Source of the DNA: Owenia fusiformis
Taxonomy: Eukaryota; Annelida; Polychaeta; Sabellida; Oweniidae
Reading direction: 5' to 3'
Assembly: GCA_903813345.2 (NCBI GenBank)
Contig: CAIIXF020000005.1
Span: 3,788,356 to 3,852,355, forward strand
DNA: 64,000 nt
The first letter of the stretch is position 1. Each line of letters opens with the position of its first letter. Made by a program: the position numbers and the translations under genes. Below the pieces are notes generated by a model, which searched no databases, was not told where the DNA came from, and saw only the letters and a list, made by a program, of their open reading frames with translations. Shown piece by piece: positions 36,274 to 47,400 of this stretch.

Positions 36274-38766
36274 ATGAAAGCAATGTCGGCATATAGTAAT
36301 ATGAATGTGTTCTGGGTGTTCATCATTCTTTGCTTACAGAGAGTCGACACTGTGAACATAAGTCAGAATGGCGTTGGAAATGGCGTTAACTCAAACGTGA
36401 AGACGGCGATCAAGGATAATCGCATTTCCACTGAACACTATGTTAAGTCATTACGTAAATTCAGAACACGTAAATCAATCAATGACCTGGCTATTGATGC
36501 AACCACAAAATCAAACACTTCTGGTTGTCAGTTCAACATTTCTCAAGGGATGAAAGACAAATTCCGAGATTATGTGAACAATAAAAAAATTAACTTTATG
36601 TTTATTTTAATGAAATTTTCAACTAATCATCGGAAGAACTACAACAATTATAAAAGTGACAAATATTTCTATCCACTTTATCTCACATGGACCTACAAAG
36701 GAGGGCCTGGAGCGGGGTTTCCAATACTGAGTTACCCATACGACTTCAAACTGCGATCACTGGGCTTCCTCTCCTGGCACGTCTTGGACCGTGTCATTAT
36801 TAACATCAATGTTATTCCGAAGAACTGTAACTTCACTTGGGGTGAGTCGCAGATGATGGTGAATCTCCTAAAAGCAGTGCGCACCATAACTTCTGAGCGC
36901 ATGGAGCACAACCAAACATCATATTGGTGCTATGGGATAAAGTTTAACCTGTCCGTTGTACGACGTTGGTTGGCACACGTCACAGGTATGGAAAGCGAGT
37001 CCACCGGTTATATGTGCAGTACTCCGGATGATCCAGAAACGTTCAGCGAGACATACCACCAAACACGAATGCCGTATTTCCTGAATCTTTTAAGTGTCGC
37101 ATTGTTCTCGTTTACACCTTTGTTTTTATTCATATTTGATGGAAGAAGAACTCTCCCACAGTCAACTTCGACACGGCCCCAGTTAGCCAACGGAGAGAAC
37201 AGCTATGAAGTAATCCAAGGCACGGATTGTGAGTCAGATAACGATGAACCAATACTTATTATGGGGGACCAATCGCCGTTTACGTGGTTCAGTTTGTTGA
37301 AGAAGTTATTAAGGCTCACTGCCCATTCACCTCACCCCGTCGGAAACAGACTTATGAAATGTTTTGTACTCCTGGTCATTTTACCAAGCGTGGTTTTTGT
37401 CGATGTTTGGGTGCATTATACGTACCTATGGGGGTCTCTGATAACCCGAGCTCGCCAGGATATCCCATTGGGATACTTTGCCATACCATTAGGTTATGAA
37501 CTCAGTAGAAAAAATTGGTTATATTTCATGGGTGGGCCATATGTAATATATGGTTTGTACTTTTTTCTGTCGACTATTCTGATTTGTATACCAGATGACC
37601 TTGCGTCTGTCATTGTGTCGCAAGTAGATCGAGGTGACGCTACCGCCGTCTCTGGTTGTCTTCTCTTTCTCCCTACCGAAGTGATCGAAGACAGAGGGGG
37701 AATACAATATACGAATAACCCAGCGACAAGTTACAAAAAGCTATCGGACGCTATAAAATGCCGCATTTACATGCTATTACATCCGAAATTTTGGCTCTAT
37801 TTCTGGAGTGTTTGGAGGGGACGATTGAGGGTTTGCTACAGACGACTTCCTTCCTATGGCCTAATGAAAACAATCGCGTGCATCTGTCTCTTCATACCCG
37901 CTTTCGTGATTATAACAGTTCTATTTCTAGTTGATGTGCTCTGCTGTGTGGCCTACTATGGGATACCCATCGTTTTCTTCACAAAAACTATTCTTCACAA
38001 CTCAGTTGAATATTTCACAAATCGTCTCATGAATCGTGGGTCGAAGCTGCCAGGTTGTGACAAGTTCAAAGAGTGCGCTTTACGTTTTGTATTCTTGTTC
38101 ATCATTACGTATGTGCTCGCCTGTACGTATACAATTCTTGCCACTACGATCCAAATTGGCATTCGTACTTTTATGTTTGTATTTTATGGTATCCTTGCCT
38201 TCCCAAGTGAGGCTATCATGAGTATAATTTTCACATTGATTGGATTGATATATGTGTACAAATCGCTGACGAGTTTTAATGAAGCCTACAACAACTATCT
38301 CTACATGACGATAACAATATCTCTTGAGCTAGAAGGGGGACGCCTTAGTGAGACGCTGACAGAAGCCAACGACTATATCAGCCAGAGTACTGCCGTATCG
38401 CCATACGTCTTTTACAAAAACGGAGTTCCGGGTATACACGGACACCTGTACGCTCATATAATAGAGCGATACCGACCTGTTAGGATTCGGGTTTTCCTTA
38501 CCCTCATATACCTAGCGATTGTCGGCGGCTTTATGTATACCAGTATGAGCGTCATCCAGTCATTCAATAGGCAGTCGGAATTGCCTATCATGGTCAAGCT
38601 GATCGCCACGGTCGGTGCTGGGCTATTGCCTCGACTGTTCCAGATGTGTTGGGGCTCAACCAACCAAAAAGCAGAGGACGAACAATTCAAATATAAACTC
38701 AGAGAGTCGGTTGTAAAGTACTGGGAGAGGCATCATTTGTACGTTCCATTAATTGAACGAAAGTAG
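36274..38766 (+). CDS. Large multi-pass membrane protein of no recognised family
   Basis: 830 residues in a single open exon. I chose the ATG at 36274 because it starts a signal peptide (hydrophobic NVFWVFIILCL at about residues 11-21) and no earlier ATG is in frame. Residues about 27-268 form an extracellular region with Cys pairs and several N-x-S/T sites. TM1 lies at about 270-289, followed by an acidic cytosolic stretch (ESDNDEP), then TM2 363-384, TM3 414-440, a 90-residue loop, paired helices at about 533-572 and 604-662, and further helices at about 740-762 and 773-790. The tail is charged and cytosolic. I see no channel, transporter or receptor signature. The long uninterrupted frame and balanced codon use make it a real gene. 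I suspect a mollusc-specific uncharacterised family; its function is unknown. Confidence 0.88.
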   Translation: MKAMSAYSNMNVFWVFIILCLQRVDTVNISQNGVGNGVNSNVKTAIKDNRISTEHYVKSLRKFRTRKSINDLAIDATTKSNTSGCQFNISQGMKDKFRDYVNNKKINFMFILMKFSTNHRKNYNNYKSDKYFYPLYLTWTYKGGPGAGFPILSYPYDFKLRSLGFLSWHVLDRVIININVIPKNCNFTWGESQMMVNLLKAVRTITSERMEHNQTSYWCYGIKFNLSVVRRWLAHVTGMESESTGYMCSTPDDPETFSETYHQTRMPYFLNLLSVALFSFTPLFLFIFDGRRTLPQSTSTRPQLANGENSYEVIQGTDCESDNDEPILIMGDQSPFTWFSLLKKLLRLTAHSPHPVGNRLMKCFVLLVILPSVVFVDVWVHYTYLWGSLITRARQDIPLGYFAIPLGYELSRKNWLYFMGGPYVIYGLYFFLSTILICIPDDLASVIVSQVDRGDATAVSGCLLFLPTEVIEDRGGIQYTNNPATSYKKLSDAIKCRIYMLLHPKFWLYFWSVWRGRLRVCYRRLPSYGLMKTIACICLFIPAFVIITVLFLVDVLCCVAYYGIPIVFFTKTILHNSVEYFTNRLMNRGSKLPGCDKFKECALRFVFLFIITYVLACTYTILATTIQIGIRTFMFVFYGILAFPSEAIMSIIFTLIGLIYVYKSLTSFNEAYNNYLYMTITISLELEGGRLSETLTEANDYISQSTAVSPYVFYKNGVPGIHGHLYAHIIERYRPVRIRVFLTLIYLAIVGGFMYTSMSVIQSFNRQSELPIMVKLIATVGAGLLPRLFQMCWGSTNQKAEDEQFKYKLRESVVKYWERHHLYVPLIERK

Positions 38767-38865
38767 TGTGTTTTGGATGTTAAAGTGTAATTAATGACGC
38801 TTCTTGATACTTACAGAGAATCTGTACCGCGCAAGCTCATCAGGATTGAACAAATGTGACTTCTA

Positions 38866-38871
38866 ATTAAA
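38866..38871 (+). promoter_or_regulatory. Candidate poly(A) signal
   Basis: ATTAAA, the common variant signal, 100 bases past the stop of the membrane-protein gene. A canonical AATAAA occurs only much further on, at 39555. Unconfirmed. Confidence 0.3.
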
Positions 38872-40071
38872 CTGAATCCTAAAACATTTGTTAGAACTAT
38901 CAGGCATTCAGTGGTATATCCAAACAAAAAGTTTCCAGATTAATGAATTCACGGTTTTTTCTAATTTTAGAAAATGAAATGTCTCAACTGAATAACACTG
39001 AACAATGCCAAGCGTCATTATAAATATTGGAAAAAGTTCGGGCTACCAAGTAGTTCTCGTATTATGTCTAGATTATGCTTTTCTCGAAGAAATAATGGCG
39101 GCTGTATAAGTTTTCCAAGTTCCGAAAAACATTTGCAAGAAAGATGGAAAGTTGGCCATCACAAAGAAACAACCAACCCTGGCAAGCTTGCAGATATTCC
39201 ACAAGTATTCGAGAGCCTTGATGCAGATGCTATCCACAACTCCTGCATATGGACAACTAGCTATAGATGTTTGAAGTAATCCACTTCCTGCACTGATCTT
39301 ACCTTTGTACCAGGAAGAACTGTGTTGGTTATAGCAAATTATGTGCCATAATGTTATTCCTTCTATTTCTATTAATAAGGAGGAAATAACGATACACGCT
39401 AAATTAAATTGTATAGTGTCAAACATGGCACATAATGTAATGTTAAGTTGACATTTGATTAATACTAATTCGAATAATGTTTAAAATATCAAACCAGAAC
39501 AGATAAACACCAATTAGCAAAACGAAACATAAAAAACAGCTCATCTAACGAGGAAATAAAAAATATCAATCCCAATGTAGGTAACTTCAAATGATAGAAA
39601 AACCAATATTCTATAAGGAGAATATGTCAGTCAGAATATTTGGTAATCCAGGACTAGGCTAGAGTTCAATCAAATAAGCCAACCATATCAAATAAAAAAG
39701 AACTCAAGTTCAAACTAAGACACCAATAATGTTTAATTTTCCTTATCGAACTTTTGTTCATACTTCTTGTTTGAACTCTTCATCATATCCTCTGTTCGAA
39801 AGTATTCTTCAGTATACGACCTGTTGTTCATTTCTATTACGTATTACTATTACAGGTTCGTATCACAAGCACGGTCTTATTGTTCTGGGTTCATTTCTTT
39901 TATGTAAGCATGTTATCCAACACTGCCCTCTATTAAATAAAGCAATTGCTTTAACATGCTTATTCTTTGAAATAAAAAAATTATAAAAAAAAAAAATAAA
40001 AAAATAAAGCAATTGATTTCTATGTCATTGCTTACAAACTCACAGCTTGACGACAAAGATTGCAATGTTGC
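38872..40071. other. Gene-free stretch
   Basis: A 117-codon minus-strand frame (39073-39426) with hydrophobic segments is present, but no family or splice support was found. The rest is AT-rich, ending in a poly-A/AATAAA tract near 39975-40010. Confidence 0.4.
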
Positions 40072-40076
40072 TAATC

Positions 40077-41201
40077 CACCCTTTGCAGACGGAGCCTGTG
40101 AGAAATATCGGGTGCGCCATGAATGAGCGGAGGGTGCGGATTTAACGGTCATTTTTGAATTTAAATTTGTGATATTTCTGAAATTAAGCCAACATGGTTC
40201 TTCAAATATATCCATATATGTGTAATTGACACCTAATATCAATAAAATTGTGAAAATAGTAGTGTAATTCATCCTATAGAGACGCAAACCACCTTTCCCA
40301 GACCTATATATTTTGATATTGTATTTTTATACAGTGTGACAGTTTGGTGAAGCAACGCTGATGTAGTTCAAGTATTATCACAACAAAAACTATCATAATA
40401 TCATCATAATAGCATAAAGTTTCTATGTTTATTTAGCTTAACATCTCCGAATTTTTATAAAATCACACAGAAACTTTTTCCAAGATGAAATTTCCAAAAA
40501 TAAATTGTATTGATAGTGTATCTTGAACACCATCTTGTTTATGAATGCTAGAGACGCTGTGTAGAAACGACAATTTCAAAAAATATAAGTCTGGGAAAGG
40601 TTTAAAGGCAGAATCAGATCTATAGGGGGCGACAAAATTACAAGCAACTTGTATAATTGACCTACCAATCTATTCCTTACAATATCAAATACAATATCTC
40701 CCAAAAGATTCACAATATGTTATAAATTGGTGAAGTTATTAATGATTAAAAGTGCAAAAATGGGTGAAAAATGTTTAAATTCTCCCAAATAATAAGAATG
40801 GTAACAATGAATGGTTCTTATAGAAAAATAATACATTATTGTAAAAATCTTTAGTTTTCCTTGAATAAAGTATGCACTTTTGTGATTTTTAGAAAATAGA
40901 CATGACAAGGAATAACATGAGCCATAAATATTCTAAAATTGAAACAATTTTTTGTTTAGCTTGCTCGCTATATCTGTTTCTCTCTTTAATGCATACCGCG
41001 TCTCTATAAAATGAATTACATCACCATCTTCGCAATCTCATTGATATTACATGGCAGCGTCACATATATACTGTATATGAAGACCCAAAATGCCTTACTT
41101 TCAGAATTATCACAAATCTAAATTCAAAAATGACTGTTAAATCCGCACCCTCCGCTCATTCATGCCGCGCCAAATATTTCTCACAGGGTCTGCATGGGGT
41201 G
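40077..41201. mobile_element. 1125-bp relative of the 1980-2828 element, TSD TAATC
   Basis: The ends CACCCTTTGCAGACGG and CTGCATGGGGTG match the termini of 1980-2828. TAATC is duplicated at 40072-40076 and 41202-41206. Both outer arms are recognisable (for example TGAGCGGAGGGTGCGG and its inverse) but diverged. The centre holds unrelated DNA at about 40320-40440 and 40612-40985, which broke the palindrome. Non-coding. It is an older copy of the same family. Confidence 0.87.
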
Positions 41202-41206
41202 TAATC

Positions 41207-41893
41207 GCAATTCAAAACCAAAAGTACGCAAATGACTGTGATTGCCTTCTATATTTGGATTAAACGCTTATTTTGATACTTTACCGAATTTCAAAATCAA
41301 TTTTAAGTTAATTACAGGCCTTTTAAAATTGCCTTCTGACAAGATTAAATATATCAGAGAACACGTATTTTTTATCAATAAACAGCATATTGTTTTCACG
41401 CGCCGGTCGATAGAGAAAGAGTCGAAGGCATGCTGGTAAAATCCAGGAAACCCGGTTCGGTAGACCATGGTTCACTGTTTCTTTCTGTTAGATCAGATTA
41501 TTATACGTGGTATTTTGTTTACACGAAGACGTCAAACATTACACGTATTACCAGGGATATTGTTCGCGAATATACCCCGGGTGAAATGTTGACTTTGTTT
41601 ACAGTTCAGTTTATAGAAGGCGTGAATACAGTCGGCAAACCCAGGTTTTGAGGGCGCAGGCTAGGGCAACGAGTGCTCCTGGGTCGATATTAGTTTTGCT
41701 AGTCCGACTAAACGTAAAAAAATAAAGACCGGTCAATCATCAAAATTATTAACCGATTATTGTTCAACCGAATTTAGTTAATGAGGTTGAGTGAGACACA
41801 GTATAACGATAATATTATACTGGCCGAAGAGATTAGATGAAGACAAAGCTCTCTTTTAGGAAACTAATTCAAACTAATGCAGAGTACAATATA
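41207..41893. other. Gene-free stretch
   Basis: Slightly GC-richer than its surroundings, with short frames on both strands (41242-41651) that match nothing I recognise. It may belong to the same decayed element as the recombinase fragment at 42016-42306. Confidence 0.4.
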
Positions 41894-42010
41894 CAATTAT
41901 TGACCTCTCCAGAGGTTTACTGTCAAAATTATATCCCGAGACTGTAAACCGAGACCGTAGGTCGAGGGATATAATTTTGACAGTAAACCGAATGGAGGGG
42001 TCTATAATTG
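41894..42010. repeat. 117-bp fold-back next to the recombinase fragment
   Basis: The outer phrase CAATTATTGACC is mirrored, with one change, at 41999-42010. A perfect 24-bp inner pair containing TTTACTGTCAAAATTATA lies at 41914-41937 and 41966-41989. It begins directly after the stop of the minus-strand fragment at 42016, so it may be the terminal structure of that element. Confidence 0.85.
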
Positions 42011-42015
42011 TTTTG

Positions 42016-42306
42016 TTAGTCCGAAGAATATCTTAGATTTTTCTGACCCTTGAAGTTGACTTGAAGTTGGATCCAGACCCTCGAGACGTTCATGTTGTAT
42101 TTCAGTATATCGGCAGTAAGTTCACTCAATGGAGTCAAATTACTCTCCTGGGCGAAGTCCACTAAAAGCTTTGTACAAAGTTTTAGATTTTTCTTCGTAT
42201 TTTGACTGTCTTTACTCTCTAAGAGACTAATAATATCCTCATCTTCAACATTTTTGAAACGGCTAGTGCTAGCGGCGGCCATTTTATCGTCTGATAATGA
42301 CGTCAT
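42016..42306 (-). pseudogene. Truncated Crypton/KIAA1958-type tyrosine recombinase N-terminus
   Basis: 96 codons; the likely start is Met9 (ATGGCCGCCGC). The stretch SRFKNVEDEDIISLLESKDS followed by QNTKKNLKLCTKLLVDFAQE resembles the helical DNA-binding N-terminal region that I know from the KIAA1958/ZMYM/QRICH group, which is derived from Crypton tyrosine-recombinase transposons. In those proteins a catalytic domain follows. Here the frame leaves the conserved pattern after DILKYNMN and stops within 25 codons, directly next to a fold-back. No R-H-R-Y catalytic part is visible. It is either the remnant of a transposon or the first exon of a domesticated gene; no good splice donor was found. 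Confidence 0.5.
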
Positions 42307-42332
42307 TTTACTGGAATGCTGGGAATATTATT

Positions 42333-42355
42333 CACCGGCAATGCATTGCGCGGTG
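42333..42355. promoter_or_regulatory. Dyad-symmetric site upstream of the recombinase fragment
   Basis: CACCGGCAATGCATTGCGCGGTG reads almost the same on both strands, with a perfect 12-bp core GCAATGCATTGC. It is flanked by two ATTATTCACCG copies, about 50-100 bases upstream of the likely start of the minus-strand fragment. It could be a binding site of the encoded protein or of a host factor. Confidence 0.35.
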
Positions 42356-42399
42356 TACAGTTAAAATTATTCACCGCTCGTTGACCAATCAAAATCGAG

Positions 42400-44274
42400 T
42401 ATTTCAACTGAGGTACTAACAATAAAATTTATGTTTTTAGAAGAAGCTTTTAGTACATCCGATCCGAAACGTTCTTACAATTGTTGGTGCAAAACACACA
42501 GCAACACATCTCGGAATAGCACTAACTTTCTTTTTATAGAAAATTCAACCTCATTCATTATGATTCTGTTTGTGTTGGACAGATGTAATTGAAATAAATT
42601 GTTTTTCGATGGGATATCATTATGAAGTCAATCGAAGAAATGCGAAAAATATCCACTTGTACTTTGTAGTCGTGCTGAAGAACCAAAACATGCTATTTTT
42701 GTTCCGCTGTATGTGCACTCCCTCCCCTTACTGTATGTGCACCCCCTCCGCTTACGTATCAATTGTACGTCGACAGAAACAGTCACATACCCGTCCTTTC
42801 CCAGGATTGATGCACAAAGAGAGTATGAGAGTAGACCTATGGACAAAATTTATTACAAAAGCTGAGCTTGAGTTTCTATTATGTCTGAATGTGATCATTT
42901 TACATTGTTACCTGTTGTGTTGATTTACCCCATAGATTTAACTTTTGAAGCACTTATATAGTATTGTTTGGTCAAAGTCCCTTTTGGTCTGTTGAAGTGT
43001 TGAAAGAATGTGGGAAATAGTAACACTAAAACAAGAGAAAATGGTCAGGTACGGTAATACCCCCTCGTTTGAAGTTATCGTAAGTGAAATATATTTAGCC
43101 ACGGTAAGCCACGTTACGTAGCAATTAAGTCGAAGGGAATTAATTACACTTTATAAAGCTACGTAGTCTCTTGACGATCTAGCGATTAATGACCACTGGA
43201 AGGTCATTTCGGAAGTGATTAATGTGCGGATTGCCGTGATAAAGCATCGGTTTTATTTGGAATATATTTTAATGTGTGCCTGCAGCAAGCGTTATCGGAA
43301 TCTACAGTCAGTAAAACAGTAATCAAACCTTTCGGCACAAGATTAATAACATCTTATCATCGTATCTGTCAAAATTGCATGACACTATTGACAATCGTCA
43401 CGGTAATAAGTATTTATCCAGTTATTTACATCATAACAAACTCAATTGCTATGGATTTTATACGTTAACTTTTGCGGAAAACATAACAAACTTATTAACA
43501 TTTAATTAAATACAACATTAAACAGTTCTCTCGAGGATTCGTACGAAGAGGGACTGTGAACAAGAATACAACACGTACAATGGACTATTGGTAATAAGTC
43601 AATGCTAATTGTAGATTTGTTTTTTCACGTGACATAAAACCTATTGAATGATATCAAATTCTACGTATAAATGACACGCGATAAATCATTTCTGACATTC
43701 ATAAAACATGCTTATTGTACATCACTTATACTGACTCGTACTCCAGATACATTTAAGTAGTTTGTGTGTATTTTATAATATAATTTCGAAGCAGGGTAAA
43801 GGATTATGTTGAACGATTTGTTTGTAGTTCTTTTGAAATCAGAAGTATGAGAAAAGTGAAATGTGTGACTGACGAAGAAATGAAAACATGATCACACGTG
43901 GATACAATATAAAACTACAAACAAATCACTGGGACATCGTTGGATAAAAGTGATATTCCATAAATTGTTGGCCGATCAGACTGGTAAGACAGTACCTGAA
44001 CTGTGATAAAGACTTAATAACTTCATTTTTGATTTATGACTTTAGATTATTTAGATACAACAGGCGGCATCGTAGCACTACACAAGCACCAGTGATTGAT
44101 TGTCAACTTATAATTAAATACTATGAACTGGGTTAACTAATCTAATCTAAAGTCATTAATTAATACAGCAAGACTGAATTAAAGGAAATTCGTCAACACG
44201 GAATTACCTTGAAGTGGAGCAGGAAAATCTGATATTGTTAGAAATCGGCAGACACATTTTTGACTAAAGGAAAG
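42400..44274. other. Gene-free stretch upstream of the CNBD2-like gene
   Basis: No exon is supported. A 15-bp inverted pair GATTTGTTTGTAGTT / AACTACAAACAAATC (about 43817-43926) is present. The final part should hold the promoter and 5' UTR of the gene starting at 44275. Confidence 0.45.
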
Positions 44275-44410
44275 ATGGCACACTGTAATATGTATGATAA
44301 AGTATTGGAAGTATTACGTCAACCCACAGCGGATCGAAAGGATTTCGAAATCAACTCAGTCCTTCCCTGGTTTAGGAAGAAATCTGATCTGTTCTCAAAG
44401 CTAAAAACAG
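44275..44410 (+). CDS. CNBD2-like gene, exon 1 (start codon)
   Basis: ATG at 44275 (MAHCNMYDKVLEVLRQ) to the donor ACAG|GTAGGT. It ends after one base of a codon; that G joins GA of exon 2 to give Gly46, continuing the conserved FRKKSDLF block into exon 2. An acceptor-like CAG upstream (about 44250) leaves open a 5' UTR intron. Confidence 0.75.
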
Positions 44411-47400
44411 GTAGGTGTAAAAGTTCAAAAATGAGAACACTACGTGACAGTGAATAACTCCAAATGGTTGTTCTCTGGTACATTAATGCAAGAACGTTTT
44501 CAACCTTAAAGGGGCAACAAGGACTGTAGAGAGAAAATATTTGGCTTAACATCTTCTTTGACATACCTATTTTCTTAGAATATATGGATAAACTATCAAT
44601 TTAATCAAGCATTAAGAAGTTCAAAGCTTCTATAGAGGGAGTCCCACTTATAGATTTTTAAGATCCACCACGTTTCAAGAGGAATATTAGCTGAAATAAA
44701 ATTCATCCAGAGGGTTTCCTTGCAGATAATAAAATATATATGTTAGTCTTGATGAAATATCCGAACTTAAATATATTTTGACACTGGTCGATGATCGTTA
44801 AATGCCCCCCCCCCCCCCCTTGTACTAATTGTTGCACCTGTAATATATTCTCAGACAAATTAACACCATACGATCGATCATTGACCTTTTTACAGCGCAC
44901 AAATTTTGGTGTTTATCTTGCTTGTGTATTGTTTAAAAAAACAGATCATATTCACTTAAGTACCTTTAACCTCGTTTGACCTCAATGTGCACTAATCATT
45001 AACCCCAAAAACATATCTTAAAAAAGCTCTTAACATATATATTTATTCATATACGTTTAAACCTTCTTTAGAATCGTTTACAATAGGTATCTAAGTCGAA
45101 TATCGTTCAGATTAGGAGTCCATTTATTGAGTTCTATTGTGTTATTGTTCGTCCAGAAATGTTTGACGGGTGACCATTTTTTAAATCATCAACAATCTGA
45201 ATAGTTTCTAAAAGGGGTATTATGATTTTCCCTTGCTGCATTGAATACTAATCTGATCGATTTATCATTTTCTTTTTGAAATAGGATCGAGCCTTTAGCT
45301 TTCTAATATGATTCATAATTTATATTTTTGAATATGGAGTATTCGAATCGTTTACTGGTTACCATGTCAACAGCATAAACATTAATTGTTCTAGCTTTTA
45401 AATTATCACCAAGTTCAAATTTTCTTTGGCCTTTCCTTTATTTGTGACATGCCATCCCTAGGGAATAGGCGCCTAGAACTAAATACAAGAAGACACATAT
45501 AACCTAGGAAATATAGGTATTAGAATTCATAGCTACATTGATAGTGTGTATAAGAAGTTGAACCCCACTAAACGAAATGCAAATTTTTATTTATTTATTG
45601 AATTATTGCTTTAAAATCTACATCCTTATTTCTAATCCTTCAACTTCCCACATCATTTTGAATAATAGTATAACATACTTGAAGGAAAGTATTTTTAATT
45701 CTTTATGTCGGGAAATGCACATATGACAATATTAGAGAGTGAAAACTAAATTAGTTGCCATGGTAAACAATATTGACAAAAATAAGGAATATATGTGAAC
45801 TAGATAAAGAGATAATGTATTCATGATTAAACTTTAGATGAGAGAACATGTCAAACCTTAACCCTTTTTCCAAATTGACACGTTCTCTCCACTAAAGTGT
45901 AGTGGAAAAATATAAATATCTGTATAAGAAATCCTGATGTATTTTATATTTGAAACTGCCTACAAGTATATCGGACAAAAAAATCCAAACATTTGGAATT
46001 ATCGTCATTATCGTGCAATTAAAAAGCAATGGTACATAATGATTATGCCAATCTTGCGCGTTTTGAATAGATTTTACTCCTCGTTTTATTGGACTTCAAA
46101 CAGAAATAAAAGTGAGCCGCAAATGATATACTCATTGCATGGAGAAGGTACTTTACTTTGCTATAACTAAACATATGATTTTGTGAAGTTTTCTTAGTGT
46201 TTTTATGAAAAATAGCATGCTTCAGATAATATTGCAATCTTCTGTAAAATGCCTCTGATTTGAGAGCAATTAGACATACCAGGTCGTTTAATAAGATCAT
46301 GGGAAAATGCTCTCATTTAAAAGATTCTTGATATCTTCCCATAAAATTTCCACACACTGTGCAAAAGATACTTTAGGATTGATTCTTAAAATATCAGCAT
46401 CTCCTTATTTGATTGGTCAAAAAAGGGTTACTATGGTAACTTGACTTTTGGGTAGGCGGGGCACTTTTTACGTCACATTATTCATTAGAAAAACTACAGA
46501 ATAATAGGCAATTCATGAGTATATTATTTTTGACCAATCAAATAAGAGACGCTGATATTTTAAGAATCAATCAGAAAGTGTTTTCTATACATTGTGTGAA
46601 AATTTCATGAGAAAATATCAAAAATCTTTGAAATGAGAGCATTTTTCCGTGAACTTATTGAACGACCTGGTACACCAGAGAGTTTTCAAAATTACCGAGA
46701 ATTCGTGTAGTAATTCGTTCCCATGGTAACAGGAGCCGAACAACAATCGTTAACAATATACAAAATACTTGTGAGGTAGTTTTGTCAAAATCCCTATCCA
46801 ATATTCTTTTCAAATTATTAAATCCACAACATCAAATCGAAAAACGAAAAACAGATGACATATGATTAATTCTTAATTGTTAATTCTGAGCTTGGTCTTT
46901 ACACAACTTGATTGATTTGCCTCGCCCATATGTAACTAGTACTTTGTTATAAAAACAAGCACTTTTGGGAAAACAATGCATAAACACGTTGGTATTCAGG
47001 ATTTGACTGAACTAACCAAAGATCAAATATAAGTGTTTATATACCTCTTAAAATCTAAAATATTACTGTCACCTGTCTTAATCACAATAAAAAGTAATAA
47101 AACGACTGGATTGATTTATATGAAAGATAGACTGTCAAGATTATCGAAAATGAAATTTAGTTTAAGGTTAGCTTGACCTTAACACTATCTAAATGTTTAA
47201 TTTCAGATTGTCAAGTAGCTTAAGTCGTGCCTTTTGTTTTACTCTCGGATTATACATGACGACAAACGGGTGCATTCTTATAAAGAATTCCTACATGAAA
47301 TAGTTAAACAAAATGAAAGCCAAATTCCTATAATTGGTTTATAACAGTTTAATATTATATGGGTCCATTATTTTATCGAGATCCTTCATAAACACTGTCA

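Noticed and set aside
39073-39426. 117-codon minus-strand frame with hydrophobic stretches
   Set aside because: Could be a small membrane protein, but there is no signal peptide pattern, family match, splice site or poly(A) signal to support it.
39913-40287. 124-codon minus-strand frame, and the related 2633-2824 plus-strand frame
   Set aside because: Both are translations of arms of the same palindromic transposon family, so their similarity reflects transposon identity rather than a gene.
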